NCBI RefSeq assembly: GCF_000427405.1
Contig: NZ_KE386491.1
Span: 4,225,812 to 4,289,811, forward strand
DNA from: Flectobacillus major DSM 103
Lineage (GTDB): Bacteria; Bacteroidota; Bacteroidia; Cytophagales; Spirosomataceae
DNA length: 64,000 bases
Direction: 5' to 3'
The notes under the pieces were generated by a model. It was given only the letters and a program-made list of their open reading frames with translations, made no database searches and was not told where the DNA came from. Every line of letters starts with the position of its first letter. The stretch's first letter is position 1. Of this stretch, positions 18,173 to 25,455 are shown in pieces. A program made the translations under genes and the position numbers.

Positions 18173-19135
18173 ATGAAAAAGTATGCTAAGCTATTATCGA
18201 TTTTGGGAGTAGTAAGCACAATCGTATCGTCGTGTGGTGGTATTGGAAACCCTCGAAATGAAAGTGTTCAAGATGATACTCCTGCTAAAGGTGAAATAAC
18301 GGTTGCGGTAGACGAGTCTTTTCAGCCTATTTTAGATGCCGAAAAGTCGGCTTTTGAACAAAGCTATAAATATACTAAAATTAATCTGGTATATAAGCCC
18401 GAAACACAGGCTATCAATATGATGCTCAATGATAAAGCACGGCTTGCTGTTGTAGCTCGTGACCTTACCAAAGAGGAAATGAAGGTGTTTGAAGATGCTC
18501 GAATTACCTATCGTAGTTATAAGTTTGCGGGTGATGCCCTAGCATTGATTACTAACAAGGCTAATAAAGATACCTTGATTAGTGTAAACGAATTAGAAGC
18601 TTTGATGAAAGGTAAAAAGAAAAAATGGGCTGAAATTGGTAAAAATGGAAGCAACGACGAAGTCGTGTTGGTTTTTGATAATGCCAATTCGAGTAACCTG
18701 ACCTTTTTGATGCAAAAGTTTGGTATTAGTACCAAAGATAAAGTGCCTTTCTTTGCTATGAAGTCTAACAAAGAAGTACTAGAGTATGTAAAAACACATA
18801 AAAATGCTTTAGGAATTATTGGTACAAACTGGATTAGCGATGGCGACGACCCAGCTTCTTTAGGTTTTATTCGAGGAATCAACGTTATGTCTGTGACTGA
18901 AAAACCTAACCCAACAGTCGATGATTACATTCAGCCATTTGGCTATAATTTAGCACTGAAAAAATACCCATTAACACGTATTATCAAGTGTATTTTGAAA
19001 GAATCGCACATGGGATTGGGTACAGGGTTTATCAACTATATGTGTATGGATCAAGGGCAGCTTATTGTACTAAAAGGAGGCTTACTTCCATTGACACGCC
19101 CTATTCAGATTCGTACCGTAAAAATAGGAGGATAA
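18173..19135 (+). CDS. PstS-like substrate-binding lipoprotein
   Basis: The 320-residue protein has a lipoprotein signal with lipobox ending at Cys21 (IVSSC). The rest resembles the phosphate-binding PBP-like domain: GEITVAVDESFQPIL near the start, then AVVARDLTKEE and LALITNKAN in the ligand-pocket region. PstS proteins normally deliver phosphate to PstCAB, but no pst permease genes are nearby. In this setting, beside exbBD/tonB and a TPR protein, it may serve another ligand or a structural role. Confidence 0.82.
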   Translation: MKKYAKLLSILGVVSTIVSSCGGIGNPRNESVQDDTPAKGEITVAVDESFQPILDAEKSAFEQSYKYTKINLVYKPETQAINMMLNDKARLAVVARDLTKEEMKVFEDARITYRSYKFAGDALALITNKANKDTLISVNELEALMKGKKKKWAEIGKNGSNDEVVLVFDNANSSNLTFLMQKFGISTKDKVPFFAMKSNKEVLEYVKTHKNALGIIGTNWISDGDDPASLGFIRGINVMSVTEKPNPTVDDYIQPFGYNLALKKYPLTRIIKCILKESHMGLGTGFINYMCMDQGQLIVLKGGLLPLTRPIQIRTVKIGG

Positions 19136-19411
19136 AATCCTTAGTAATGAGCCACATAACTGGCTATAGCTTCAGATAGCATTTTATTTCAACAAAATAA
19201 TTTAAGGTGCTTTTAATAAATGTTAAATTGTCATTATAAAGAATATAATTTTGTCTTTTTATTACAATTTTTAAATTAATTTTGTGTTGAAACTATAAAT
19301 TAAAAGATTTATTCAGTTATAGTTTTGCTTTATTTTGGAATAAGAAACATAAATACTAAATCAAATAAAATTATTTTATTAATCTTAAATCCCAACTAAC
19401 TAATTACGCAA
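19136..19411 (+). promoter_or_regulatory. Tandem promoter elements upstream of TPR gene
   Basis: Two copies of TAATTTTG, at 19246-19253 and 19277-19284, match TAnnTTTG. The second has TTG 23 bp upstream; the first has TTG 15 bp upstream. The TPR gene may therefore be expressed on its own as well as with the genes before it. Confidence 0.45.
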
Positions 19412-21136
19412 ATGAAAGTAAAGATGAAATCTCTGTTGGTGGCTGTTAGTTTGTTGTTTGCAGGCACTGCAAACGCCCAAACTGTTCAGCAAGGTTTGTC
19501 GCAGTTGGATGGAGACCAGCCAAGTAAAGCGAAGGCGACTTTTGAGAGCTTGGTAGCGGCTGCTCCGACGGCAGAGAACCAATATTATTTAGGTTATTAT
19601 AACCTTCGTTCAGGCCACTTAGATGCTGCTAAAGCAGCGTTTGAAAAAGGTCTTTCAATCGATGCGAAAAACCCTTTGAATGCAGTGGGATTGGCTTCTA
19701 TTAAAGTTGCAGAGAAAAATGTAGGTGCAGCCAAAGTAGAATTTGATAAAATCATTGCTGATACTAAAGCTAAAAATGCCGATGTCTTATATCGTATTGC
19801 CGAAGCGTATGTAATGTTCTATGATGTGAACAATGGCGAAGATGCTAACAAAGGAAATAACGACCCAGGTGAAGCTATTCGTTTGATTGATATGATTCCG
19901 GAGAAAACAAAAGTAAAACAGTTAACTCCTGAAATGTATACAGTAAAAGGGGATGCCTTCTTGATTAAAAACGATGGTGGCCCTGCTGTATCGGCTTACG
20001 AACAAGCAAACTTTATTGCAAAAAGTGCCAAGATTTTTACTAAAATTGGTGTAGTTTATCTTCGTGGTAAAAACTACCAATATGCTGTAAACTCGTACCA
20101 AAGTGCTGTTGAAACCGACTCAAACTACGCTCCGATTTACAAACGTTTTGGTGAGTATTATAACATCTTTAACCGTTATAAAGAAGCTTCTAAATACTTT
20201 AGAAAGTATGTAAGCAAGGCTGAAGCAACCCCAACTATCCTGTTGAGTACAGCTAAGCTTCTGTTCTTGGCTAAAGACTACACTGGTTCGATGGAATTTA
20301 CTAGTCAGGCTGAAGCAGGTGGTGCTAAAGACAATGATATTTACAGAATGAAGGGTTATTCGTTTATTGAATTGAACAAATGCCAAGAAGGGTTGAACAA
20401 CCTTGAGCAAATGGTAAAAGCTGGCGTAAAACCTTACTTCCTTGATAATGTTTATTTTGCAAAAGGATATCAGTGTTTGAACAACGATTCGTTGGCAGCT
20501 TATTACTATGAACAAGCAGCTCCTATCGATACTAACAACAACCACTATACAACTATCTACGGTATCCGTTACAAGCAAAAGAAATATGACTCTGCAGCTG
20601 ATGTTGCCTTGAAAGCGATTGAATGGAAAACTAAGAAAAAAGCTCAAATCACAAGTGGCGACTGGAACAATGCTGCTCTTGCATATTATTTCTTGACAGC
20701 TTATACGCCAAAAGAAGATTCGTTGAAAAGATATGACTTGGGTATGAAAGGTGATTCGGCATTTGCGAATGCTATCCAAATCAACTCAAAATGGCCAACA
20801 TTCCACTTATATCGTGCTAGAATCAATAACTATGCCGATTATACTGGAACTAAGTGGGCTGGCGTGCCTCATTACGAAAGCTTCTTGGCCGCTGTAGATG
20901 CAGCCAAAGCTGATGCCGCTTCTACTTACAAAGAAAGAAAAGAGGATACTTACGAGGCTCTAAGATATTTGGCAGGCTATCATATTACAGTTTCTAAAGA
21001 CTTGACAAAAGCTGAAGAATATGTAACTAAAGCTCTTGCTATTAAGCCTGAAGACCCAGACGGACTAAAAGCAATGTTGACAGGTACACCTGCTGCTGGC
21101 GCTTCTGCTACAGCAAAACCTGCTCCTAAAAAATAA
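19412..21136 (+). CDS. Exported TPR-repeat protein
   Basis: The 574-residue protein has a signal peptide (MKVKMKSLLVAVSLLFAGTANAQ) and then tetratricopeptide repeats for most of its length, for example QYYLGYYNLRSGHLDAAKAAFEKGL, shown here only in part. A short Ala/Pro/Lys tail ends it. TPRs are scaffolds for protein-protein contacts, so a periplasmic assembly role near the TonB machinery is likely; partners are unknown. A second ATG four codons in is an alternative start. Confidence 0.88.
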   Translation: MKVKMKSLLVAVSLLFAGTANAQTVQQGLSQLDGDQPSKAKATFESLVAAAPTAENQYYLGYYNLRSGHLDAAKAAFEKGLSIDAKNPLNAVGLASIKVAEKNVGAAKVEFDKIIADTKAKNADVLYRIAEAYVMFYDVNNGEDANKGNNDPGEAIRLIDMIPEKTKVKQLTPEMYTVKGDAFLIKNDGGPAVSAYEQANFIAKSAKIFTKIGVVYLRGKNYQYAVNSYQSAVETDSNYAPIYKRFGEYYNIFNRYKEASKYFRKYVSKAEATPTILLSTAKLLFLAKDYTGSMEFTSQAEAGGAKDNDIYRMKGYSFIELNKCQEGLNNLEQMVKAGVKPYFLDNVYFAKGYQCLNNDSLAAYYYEQAAPIDTNNNHYTTIYGIRYKQKKYDSAADVALKAIEWKTKKKAQITSGDWNNAALAYYFLTAYTPKEDSLKRYDLGMKGDSAFANAIQINSKWPTFHLYRARINNYADYTGTKWAGVPHYESFLAAVDAAKADAASTYKERKEDTYEALRYLAGYHITVSKDLTKAEEYVTKALAIKPEDPDGLKAMLTGTPAAGASATAKPAPKK

Positions 21137-21156
21137 TTTTAGGCAAAAAGATAACT

Positions 21157-21187
21157 CAAAGCCCTGCCATTTGGTGGGGCTTTGTTA
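21157..21187 (+). terminator. Terminator after TPR gene
   Basis: CAAAGCCC (21157-21164) pairs with GGGCTTTG (21177-21184), with further pairing in the loop, and a T-rich tail follows. Confidence 0.75.
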
Positions 21188-21322
21188 ATTTTGGGCGTTT
21201 TAATTACTAGAACAACAGTGATCTATCATAACCAATAAGTGTTTGATATTGGTCTTTGAGGCAATACTCCAAGACTTACAACTATTTTAATCAACTACTG
21301 AACATTCTTAATTTTATAAAAT

Positions 21323-22099
21323 ATGTCGTACGCATTAGTTACAGGTGCTAGCAAAGGTATTGGAAAAGAAATAGCAGCCGAATTGGCCAGTCGCAAATAT
21401 GACTTAATCTTGGTAGCGCGTTCTGCTGAACAATTGGCAAAAGTTGCCAACGAACTTAGTACAAAATACAAGGTAAAAGTCGACTTCTTGGCCATTGATT
21501 TGGCCACTATTGGTGTTGCACAAGCTGTTTTAGACTGGGTTCAGCAAAAGCAATATGAAGTATCGGTGCTGGTCAATAACGCAGGATATGGCTTGGTGGG
21601 CCCACTTGGCGAATACTCTATCGAAAAAAATAGAGACATGATGCAGCTCAATATGCTTACTCTTACTGAAATGTGCCAAATATTTTTGCCTATGCTCAAG
21701 CGTCAACCCAAAGCATATATCCTTAATATAGCAAGTTCTACGGCTTATCAGGCACTGCCTCACATGGCTATTTATGCCGCTACAAAAGTATTTGTGCTGA
21801 ACTTTACCAGAGCCCTCAAACACGAGCTTAACGATACCTCTGTATCTGTAACAGTGGTTAGCCCTGGCTCAACAGCTACAGATTTTAACGAACGTGCCGA
21901 GGTTGGAGAGAAAGCACTAAAAGCTGCTGAAAAAGTGATGATGACTCCACAGGAGGTAGCCAAAATTGCGGTCAAAGAAATGTTTGCAGGCTCAACCGAA
22001 GTGGTTACTGGCTTAGTCAATAAATTAGGAGCATTTATGGCTTGGCTCGTTCCTAAAGCTATTACCGAAAAAGTAGCCAAAGGCATTTACGAAAAATAG
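21323..22099 (+). CDS. Short-chain dehydrogenase/reductase (SDR)
   Basis: The 258-residue protein is a classical SDR. The cofactor loop TGASKGIG is at 8-15, NNAGYG near 88, and the Ser-Tyr-Lys catalytic set is in NIASSTAYQALPHMAIYAATK (Ser about 138, Tyr and Lys in Y-A-A-T-K). The Arg in LVARSAE suggests NADP(H) preference. The substrate is unknown. It lies 27 bp upstream of the PPK2 gene and probably shares its transcript. Confidence 0.92.
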   Translation: MSYALVTGASKGIGKEIAAELASRKYDLILVARSAEQLAKVANELSTKYKVKVDFLAIDLATIGVAQAVLDWVQQKQYEVSVLVNNAGYGLVGPLGEYSIEKNRDMMQLNMLTLTEMCQIFLPMLKRQPKAYILNIASSTAYQALPHMAIYAATKVFVLNFTRALKHELNDTSVSVTVVSPGSTATDFNERAEVGEKALKAAEKVMMTPQEVAKIAVKEMFAGSTEVVTGLVNKLGAFMAWLVPKAITEKVAKGIYEK

Positions 22100-22126
22100 C
22101 ATATCTCTTTAATAAAAAGTACCAAT

Positions 22127-23017
22127 ATGAAAGATAAATTGGACGCACTTGAGTTTGACGGACAGTCAAAATTTGAAACAAAAAATACACCGACCAAGAT
22201 AGATGATTGGTACACTTCCGAGGAAGAATACCAGCTTATGCTTGGGCAAATTCGAGCCAAAATAGATAAGCTTCAAAGCCAAATGTATGCCCATGACAAA
22301 TATGGAATGGTTTTGATTTTTCAAGCCTTAGACGCTGCAGGCAAAGATGGCACTATTAAAGCCGTTTTATCGGGTATCAACCCCGCTGGTGTGGTAGTAC
22401 ATAGTTTTAAACGCCCGTCCGACGAAGAGCTAGGCCATGATTTTATGTGGCGAAATATGCAGAAAATGGCATCACGTGGACAAATCGCCGTTCATAATCG
22501 CTCATATTATGAAGAAGTATTGGTAGTAAAAGTACACCCCGAAATACTGACGGATACCCAAAAAATCCCCGCTGAATTTACCAACGACTTGTCAAAAGTG
22601 TGGGATAATCGTTATGATGATATACGCCATTATGAAGAATACTTACATCGAAATGGGATATTAGTTGTTAAGTTTTTCCTGAATGTTTCAAAAAAAGAAC
22701 AGAGTAAACGACTTATTGAGCGAATACAAGACCCAGAAAAAAATTGGAAATTTGAGGAGCAAGATGTGAGAGAAAGAGCTTTTTGGAAAGATTATCAAAA
22801 GGCTTACGAAGAACTTATCAATAAAACAGCCACCAAATCGGCACCATGGTATGTTGTGCCTGCCGACGACAAAAAAAATATGCGTCTGATTGTGGCATCG
22901 ATTGTTCTTGAAAAACTTAAAGGGCTGAAAATGGAATATCCCGAAAGTACGCCCGAAAGACGTACCTTCTTACAATCATTGGTTTCGATAATAGAAGAAC
23001 AAGATAAAAAGAATTAA
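22127..23017 (+). CDS. Polyphosphate kinase 2 family protein
   Basis: The 296-residue, single-domain PPK2 protein has Walker A ALDAAGKDGTIKAV (about 66-79) and the following SFKRPSDEELGHDF, NRSYYEEVLVVKVHPE and FFLNVSKKEQSKRL blocks typical of the family. PPK2 enzymes use polyphosphate to phosphorylate nucleotides. Which of AMP, ADP or GDP is used cannot be decided by eye. The gene ends before a Rho-independent terminator. Confidence 0.93.
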   Translation: MKDKLDALEFDGQSKFETKNTPTKIDDWYTSEEEYQLMLGQIRAKIDKLQSQMYAHDKYGMVLIFQALDAAGKDGTIKAVLSGINPAGVVVHSFKRPSDEELGHDFMWRNMQKMASRGQIAVHNRSYYEEVLVVKVHPEILTDTQKIPAEFTNDLSKVWDNRYDDIRHYEEYLHRNGILVVKFFLNVSKKEQSKRLIERIQDPEKNWKFEEQDVRERAFWKDYQKAYEELINKTATKSAPWYVVPADDKKNMRLIVASIVLEKLKGLKMEYPESTPERRTFLQSLVSIIEEQDKKN

Positions 23018-23024
23018 ATAAAAG

Positions 23025-23055
23025 AGCCTTTCTGACCCCACTGAAAGGCTTTTTT
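23025..23055 (+). terminator. Terminator after PPK2 gene
   Basis: AGCCTTTC (23025-23032) and GAAAGGCT (23043-23050) form an 8-bp stem followed by five Ts. Confidence 0.85.
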
Positions 23056-23168
23056 AGGTAAATACAAAAAGAAATAAGGAAGATTCCCGAAAAATTGGGA
23101 ACTTTGCACTTTCAACAACCCGTTTTGAAGACAATCTTTCAAGATTGAAATTCAGCCGTAACAATAAT

Positions 23169-23888
23169 ATGCGAATAAAATTTAAAGACATAATTCTTTT
23201 TGAAAACGAAGACTTTATTGTAATCAACAAACCTCCTTATATAGCATCGCTCGACGAACGTCAGGCCGATAACTCATTGAGTATTTTGCGTATGGCCAAA
23301 GAATATTCGTCTGATGCACAGCTAGCTCACCGTCTTGACAAAGAGACATCGGGTATTTTGGCAATTGCCAAAAATCCAGCCGCTTACAGACACCTTTCCA
23401 TGCAATTTGAACACCGTCAGGTAGCCAAACGCTATCATGCTGTAGCCAATGGTATCCATGATTTTGACATGGTATCGGTATATTTGCCTATTGCCCAAAA
23501 ACGTGATGGTACACAGGTTGTTATTGACCGCCAAAAAGGAAAAGAAGCCGAGACAATTTTTAATACTATCAAGGTGTTTCGTAAACATACTTTGGTCGAG
23601 TGTATGCCCATAACAGGAAGAATGCACCAAATTAGGATTCACTTAACCTGTTTGAAAGCCCCAATTGTAAGCGACCCAACTTATAATGGCGATACCATCT
23701 ATTTATCGGATTTAAAAAGAGGTTTTAATCTCAAGAAAGATACCGATGAATTACCATTGATGAGAAGAGTAGCATTACACGCACATTCATTAACTTTTAG
23801 CTTAATGAACGACGAGCGAGTGACTATTGAAGCACCATATCCTAAAGATTTTGAGGTTTTGATGAAGCAGTTAGAGAAGTTTTCTTAA
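23169..23888 (+). CDS. RluA-family 23S rRNA/tRNA pseudouridine synthase
   Basis: The ATG at 23169 is preferred to an in-frame TTG at 23145, giving about 239 residues. The catalytic motif is AHRLDKETSGIL, where Asp attacks the uridine, and the conserved GRMHQIRIH block follows later. No S4 domain is visible at the N-terminus. It isomerises uridine to pseudouridine in rRNA or tRNA; the site is not predictable. Its stop codon overlaps the promoter of tRNA-Arg. Confidence 0.92.
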   Translation: MRIKFKDIILFENEDFIVINKPPYIASLDERQADNSLSILRMAKEYSSDAQLAHRLDKETSGILAIAKNPAAYRHLSMQFEHRQVAKRYHAVANGIHDFDMVSVYLPIAQKRDGTQVVIDRQKGKEAETIFNTIKVFRKHTLVECMPITGRMHQIRIHLTCLKAPIVSDPTYNGDTIYLSDLKRGFNLKKDTDELPLMRRVALHAHSLTFSLMNDERVTIEAPYPKDFEVLMKQLEKFS

Positions 23889-23893
23889 TTTTG
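23886..23893 (+). promoter_or_regulatory. -7 promoter element of tRNA-Arg
   Basis: TAATTTTG matches TAnnTTTG, overlaps the pseudouridine synthase stop codon and ends 17 bp before the tRNA. It allows the tRNA to be transcribed independently. Confidence 0.55.
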
Positions 23894-23910
23894 CAGTCCA
23901 AAGACACAAT

Positions 23911-23982
23911 GGCTTCGTAGTTCAATGGATAGAATGTAGGTTTCCGGTACCTAAGATGAAGGTTCGATTCCTTCCGAGGCTA
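23911..23982 (+). tRNA. tRNA-Arg (anticodon CCG)
   Basis: The 72-nt sequence folds as a cloverleaf. The acceptor stem GGCTTCG/CGAGGCT has two G-T wobbles. The anticodon arm is TAGGT-TTCCGGT-ACCTA, with CCG at the anticodon position. The T arm is GAAGG-TTCGATT-CCTTC. The discriminator is A, and no CCA is encoded (CAA follows). Its 3' end is the attachment site of the integrative element, which restores the tRNA intact. Confidence 0.93.
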
Positions 23983-23985
23983 CAA
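23970..23985 (+). repeat. attL: 16-bp direct repeat at the 3' end of tRNA-Arg
   Basis: CCTTCCGAGGCTACAA occurs here and again at 30224-30239 in the same orientation. This copy covers the T-stem 3' arm, acceptor 3' arm and first bases after the tRNA. Confidence 0.9.
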
Positions 23986-23987
23986 CT

Positions 23988-24030
23988 AAAACACGTAAAA
24001 TATTGATTGTCAATATTATACGTGTTTTTT
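23988..24030 (+). terminator. Element-borne terminator just behind tRNA-Arg
   Basis: Arms 23988-24006 and 24010-24028 pair at 18 of 19 positions around a TTG loop, with a T-run ending at 24030. It begins 3 bp after the attL repeat and would end the tRNA transcript in place of the chromosomal terminator now at 30252-30290. Confidence 0.8.
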
Positions 24031-24040
24031 GCTTTACAAT

Positions 24041-24061
24041 TGTTACGCAATATGTTACGCA
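24041..24061 (+). promoter_or_regulatory. Candidate integrase arm sites, left end
   Basis: Two direct copies of TGTTACGCA start at 24041 and 24053, 12 bp apart. The same motif recurs in the same orientation with the same spacing near the right end (30063-30083), as expected for arm-type sites of a tyrosine integrase. Confidence 0.6.
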
Positions 24062-24435
24062 CCAGAACAATTTGAGCCATTTTTAATAAAAAGCACTTTG
24101 GTACAAATCTTTTCAATATTGGCTCTCCTCCTCCACTAAGACCCTCCCAATCAAAATAAAAATCTACTTAAACGCCATTTAAACACGATTTAAAGAATTA
24201 TTTTAAAAAACCTTGTCTAAATCACTCTAAATAGAATCCAAGTACGTAGAATAAAAACAAATACTCTACTTAATCTATAATAAAAGAAGTATTAAAAACA
24301 TACCAAATGGTAGTATCACAATTTCAAGCTTATTCACCTCCACAACCAGAAATAAGCCTAAAACGTATTTTAAAGGTGTTTTAAACCACAAAGTACACTG
24401 TTTACTTATTCTCCTCCACTAAGCACCCCCTAACG
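24062..24435. other. Repeat-rich noncoding region, candidate replication origin
   Basis: No ORF is evident. CTCCTCCACTAAG occurs at 24128-24140 and 24411-24423, with a degenerate relative at 24330-24345. Between them are phased TTTAAA repeats: ATTTAAA at 24177 and 24188, ATTTTAAA at 24200, ATTTTAAA at 24367 and TTTTAAA at 24379, mostly at 11-bp intervals. Such phased repeats suggest protein-bound DNA, perhaps the origin used by the Rep protein. This is inference. Confidence 0.45.
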
Positions 24436-24463
24436 AAAAAAGCCGTACAATATGCACGGCTTT
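24436..24463 (-). terminator. Terminator of the 24486-24728 gene
   Basis: AAAGCCGT (24439-24446) and ACGGCTTT (24456-24463) form a stem; on the minus strand it is followed by a T-run. It lies 22 bp after the stop of the small minus-strand gene. Confidence 0.8.
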
Positions 24464-24485
24464 AGACAATTGACATCTTTTAACA

Positions 24486-24728
24486 TTAAGCAACTGCTAA
24501 CAACTTTTCTATTTGCTTTCCTTGCTCGTAACTAATATTAAGCTCACTCAATGCAGATTTAAGCTCTACAAACCAAAAAGTCTCATAAGCATGTACGGGA
24601 AAATCCTCATTACTCATAATCAACATTAACAACCCTGACAAAGACCTATTAATCATTTGCCAATCTTGAAAGGGACTTTCTACACTTTTAACCGTAATAA
24701 CGATTGAATCTTTTGTGAATGTTACCAT
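24486..24728 (-). CDS. Hypothetical protein of the integrative element, 80 residues
   Basis: No family is recognised. The protein (MVTFTKDSIVITVKSVESPF at its start) appears to combine two or three strands and two helices, and has no signal peptide. It is followed by a convincing terminator and preceded by a symmetry-rich divergent promoter region shared with the ribbon-helix-helix gene. That context makes it a credible gene, possibly controlled by that protein. Confidence 0.65.
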   Translation of the reverse strand: MVTFTKDSIVITVKSVESPFQDWQMINRSLSGLLMLIMSNEDFPVHAYETFWFVELKSALSELNISYEQGKQIEKLLAVA

Positions 24729-24780
24729 AGTGTTAATTTGTTTTGCATGATTCTTTAATTTAAAAATTAACTACGCACAA

Positions 24781-24870
24781 ACATACAAACAAAACACATA
24801 CAAAACACAAATAATATGTAAATTATTTGTGTAATATTAAAATATTGTATGTGTTATATGTGTAAAATAG
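24781..24870. promoter_or_regulatory. Candidate operator between divergent element genes
   Basis: Two inverted repeats nest here. The inner pair is ACACAAATAAT (24805-24815) and ATTATTTGTGT (24822-24832). The outer pair is AACACATACAA (24793-24803) and TTGTATGTGTT (24845-24855). A further TATGTGT starts at 24857. Short repeated sites of this kind suit a ribbon-helix-helix repressor such as the one encoded next to it. Confidence 0.55.
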
Positions 24871-24892
24871 TATCAATGTGACCCAAAGTATA

Positions 24893-24900
24893 TACATTTG
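24893..24900 (+). promoter_or_regulatory. -7 promoter element of the ribbon-helix-helix gene
   Basis: TACATTTG matches TAnnTTTG and lies 26 bp before the ATG at 24926. It rules against the in-frame upstream ATG at 24878. Confidence 0.55.
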
Positions 24901-24925
24901 CGTTTGTATTAATAATCATAAACAA

Positions 24926-25105
24926 ATGGAAGAAAAAAAGAATAAAACCGCTACTAAAAGAGTAGGCGTAATTATACCAGTTCCACTAATGGAGCGTGTA
25001 GAAAAAAGAACAGATTTTTTATTTACCGATTTTTCAAACTACGTAAGGCAACTAATTTTAAAGGATTTAGAAACATTTGAGCAAAGCCAAACCAAACAGC
25101 CATAA
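24926..25105 (+). CDS. Ribbon-helix-helix-like small protein
   Basis: The 59-residue protein begins MEEKKNKTATKRVGVIIPVP, giving a basic tail, a short strand (RVGVIIPVP) and two helices ending in FSNYVRQLILKDLE. This is the Arc/CopG ribbon-helix-helix pattern, also seen in plasmid copy-control and mobilisation proteins. It would bind DNA as a dimer, plausibly at the inverted repeats just upstream, controlling itself and the divergent gene. It ends before a bidirectional terminator. Confidence 0.7.
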   Translation: MEEKKNKTATKRVGVIIPVPLMERVEKRTDFLFTDFSNYVRQLILKDLETFEQSQTKQP

Positions 25106-25106
25106 A

Positions 25107-25148
25107 AAAGCCCTACAAATACCTCTTTCGGTGCTTGTAGGGCTTTTT
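25107..25148. terminator. Bidirectional terminator inside the element
   Basis: AAAGCCCTACAA (25107-25118) pairs perfectly with TTGTAGGGCTTT (25135-25146), with an A-run on the left and a T-run on the right. It serves the ribbon-helix-helix gene and the converging rep operon. Confidence 0.85.
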
Positions 25149-25183
25149 CTTTCTGGATTGCAATAAACTTATCAATTCAGCTT

Positions 25184-25426
25184 TTATTTTTCTTGAAATG
25201 CTCTTTTCTCCCAATAAGCTTTATTAGGCTTCACTTTCAATTTTCTATAGTATGGATGCTTTACGTCTCTCATGAACTTTGAATAACTCATAAAGTGACC
25301 GTAACTTTTTAGCACCACCCTGATAAAATATGTATCTGGCTTATCGTAATTTTTAACTTTCCATGAATCGTATAAACCCATAATAAAATCTAACATTTTC
25401 TGATAATTGCGTCTATTGTATGACAT
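25184..25426 (-). CDS. Small basic hypothetical protein, 80 residues
   Basis: The protein is rich in Lys, Arg and Tyr (MSYNRRNYQKMLDFIMGLYD at the start) and predicted mostly helical, with no known motif. It is the last gene of the minus-strand operon, 29 bp after rep, and precedes the bidirectional terminator. A nucleic-acid-binding role is possible from its charge but unproven. Confidence 0.65.
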   Translation of the reverse strand: MSYNRRNYQKMLDFIMGLYDSWKVKNYDKPDTYFIRVVLKSYGHFMSYSKFMRDVKHPYYRKLKVKPNKAYWEKRAFQEK

Positions 25427-25455
25427 TGTAATTTTATGTTTTAAAATGAGTAAAA

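Noticed and set aside
20120-20779. Minus-strand 219-codon ORF inside the TPR gene
   Set aside because: It is antisense to a well-supported repeat protein; its composition reflects the reverse of TPR codons.
24125-24140. GGAGGAGG on the minus strand as a ribosome binding site
   Set aside because: No ORF starts at a suitable distance downstream, and Shine-Dalgarno sites are rare here; it belongs to the repeat set of the candidate origin.
24486-25105. Ribbon-helix-helix gene and the divergent 80-residue gene as a toxin-antitoxin pair
   Set aside because: The genes are divergent with separate terminators, not cotranscribed, and the 80-residue protein has no toxin features.
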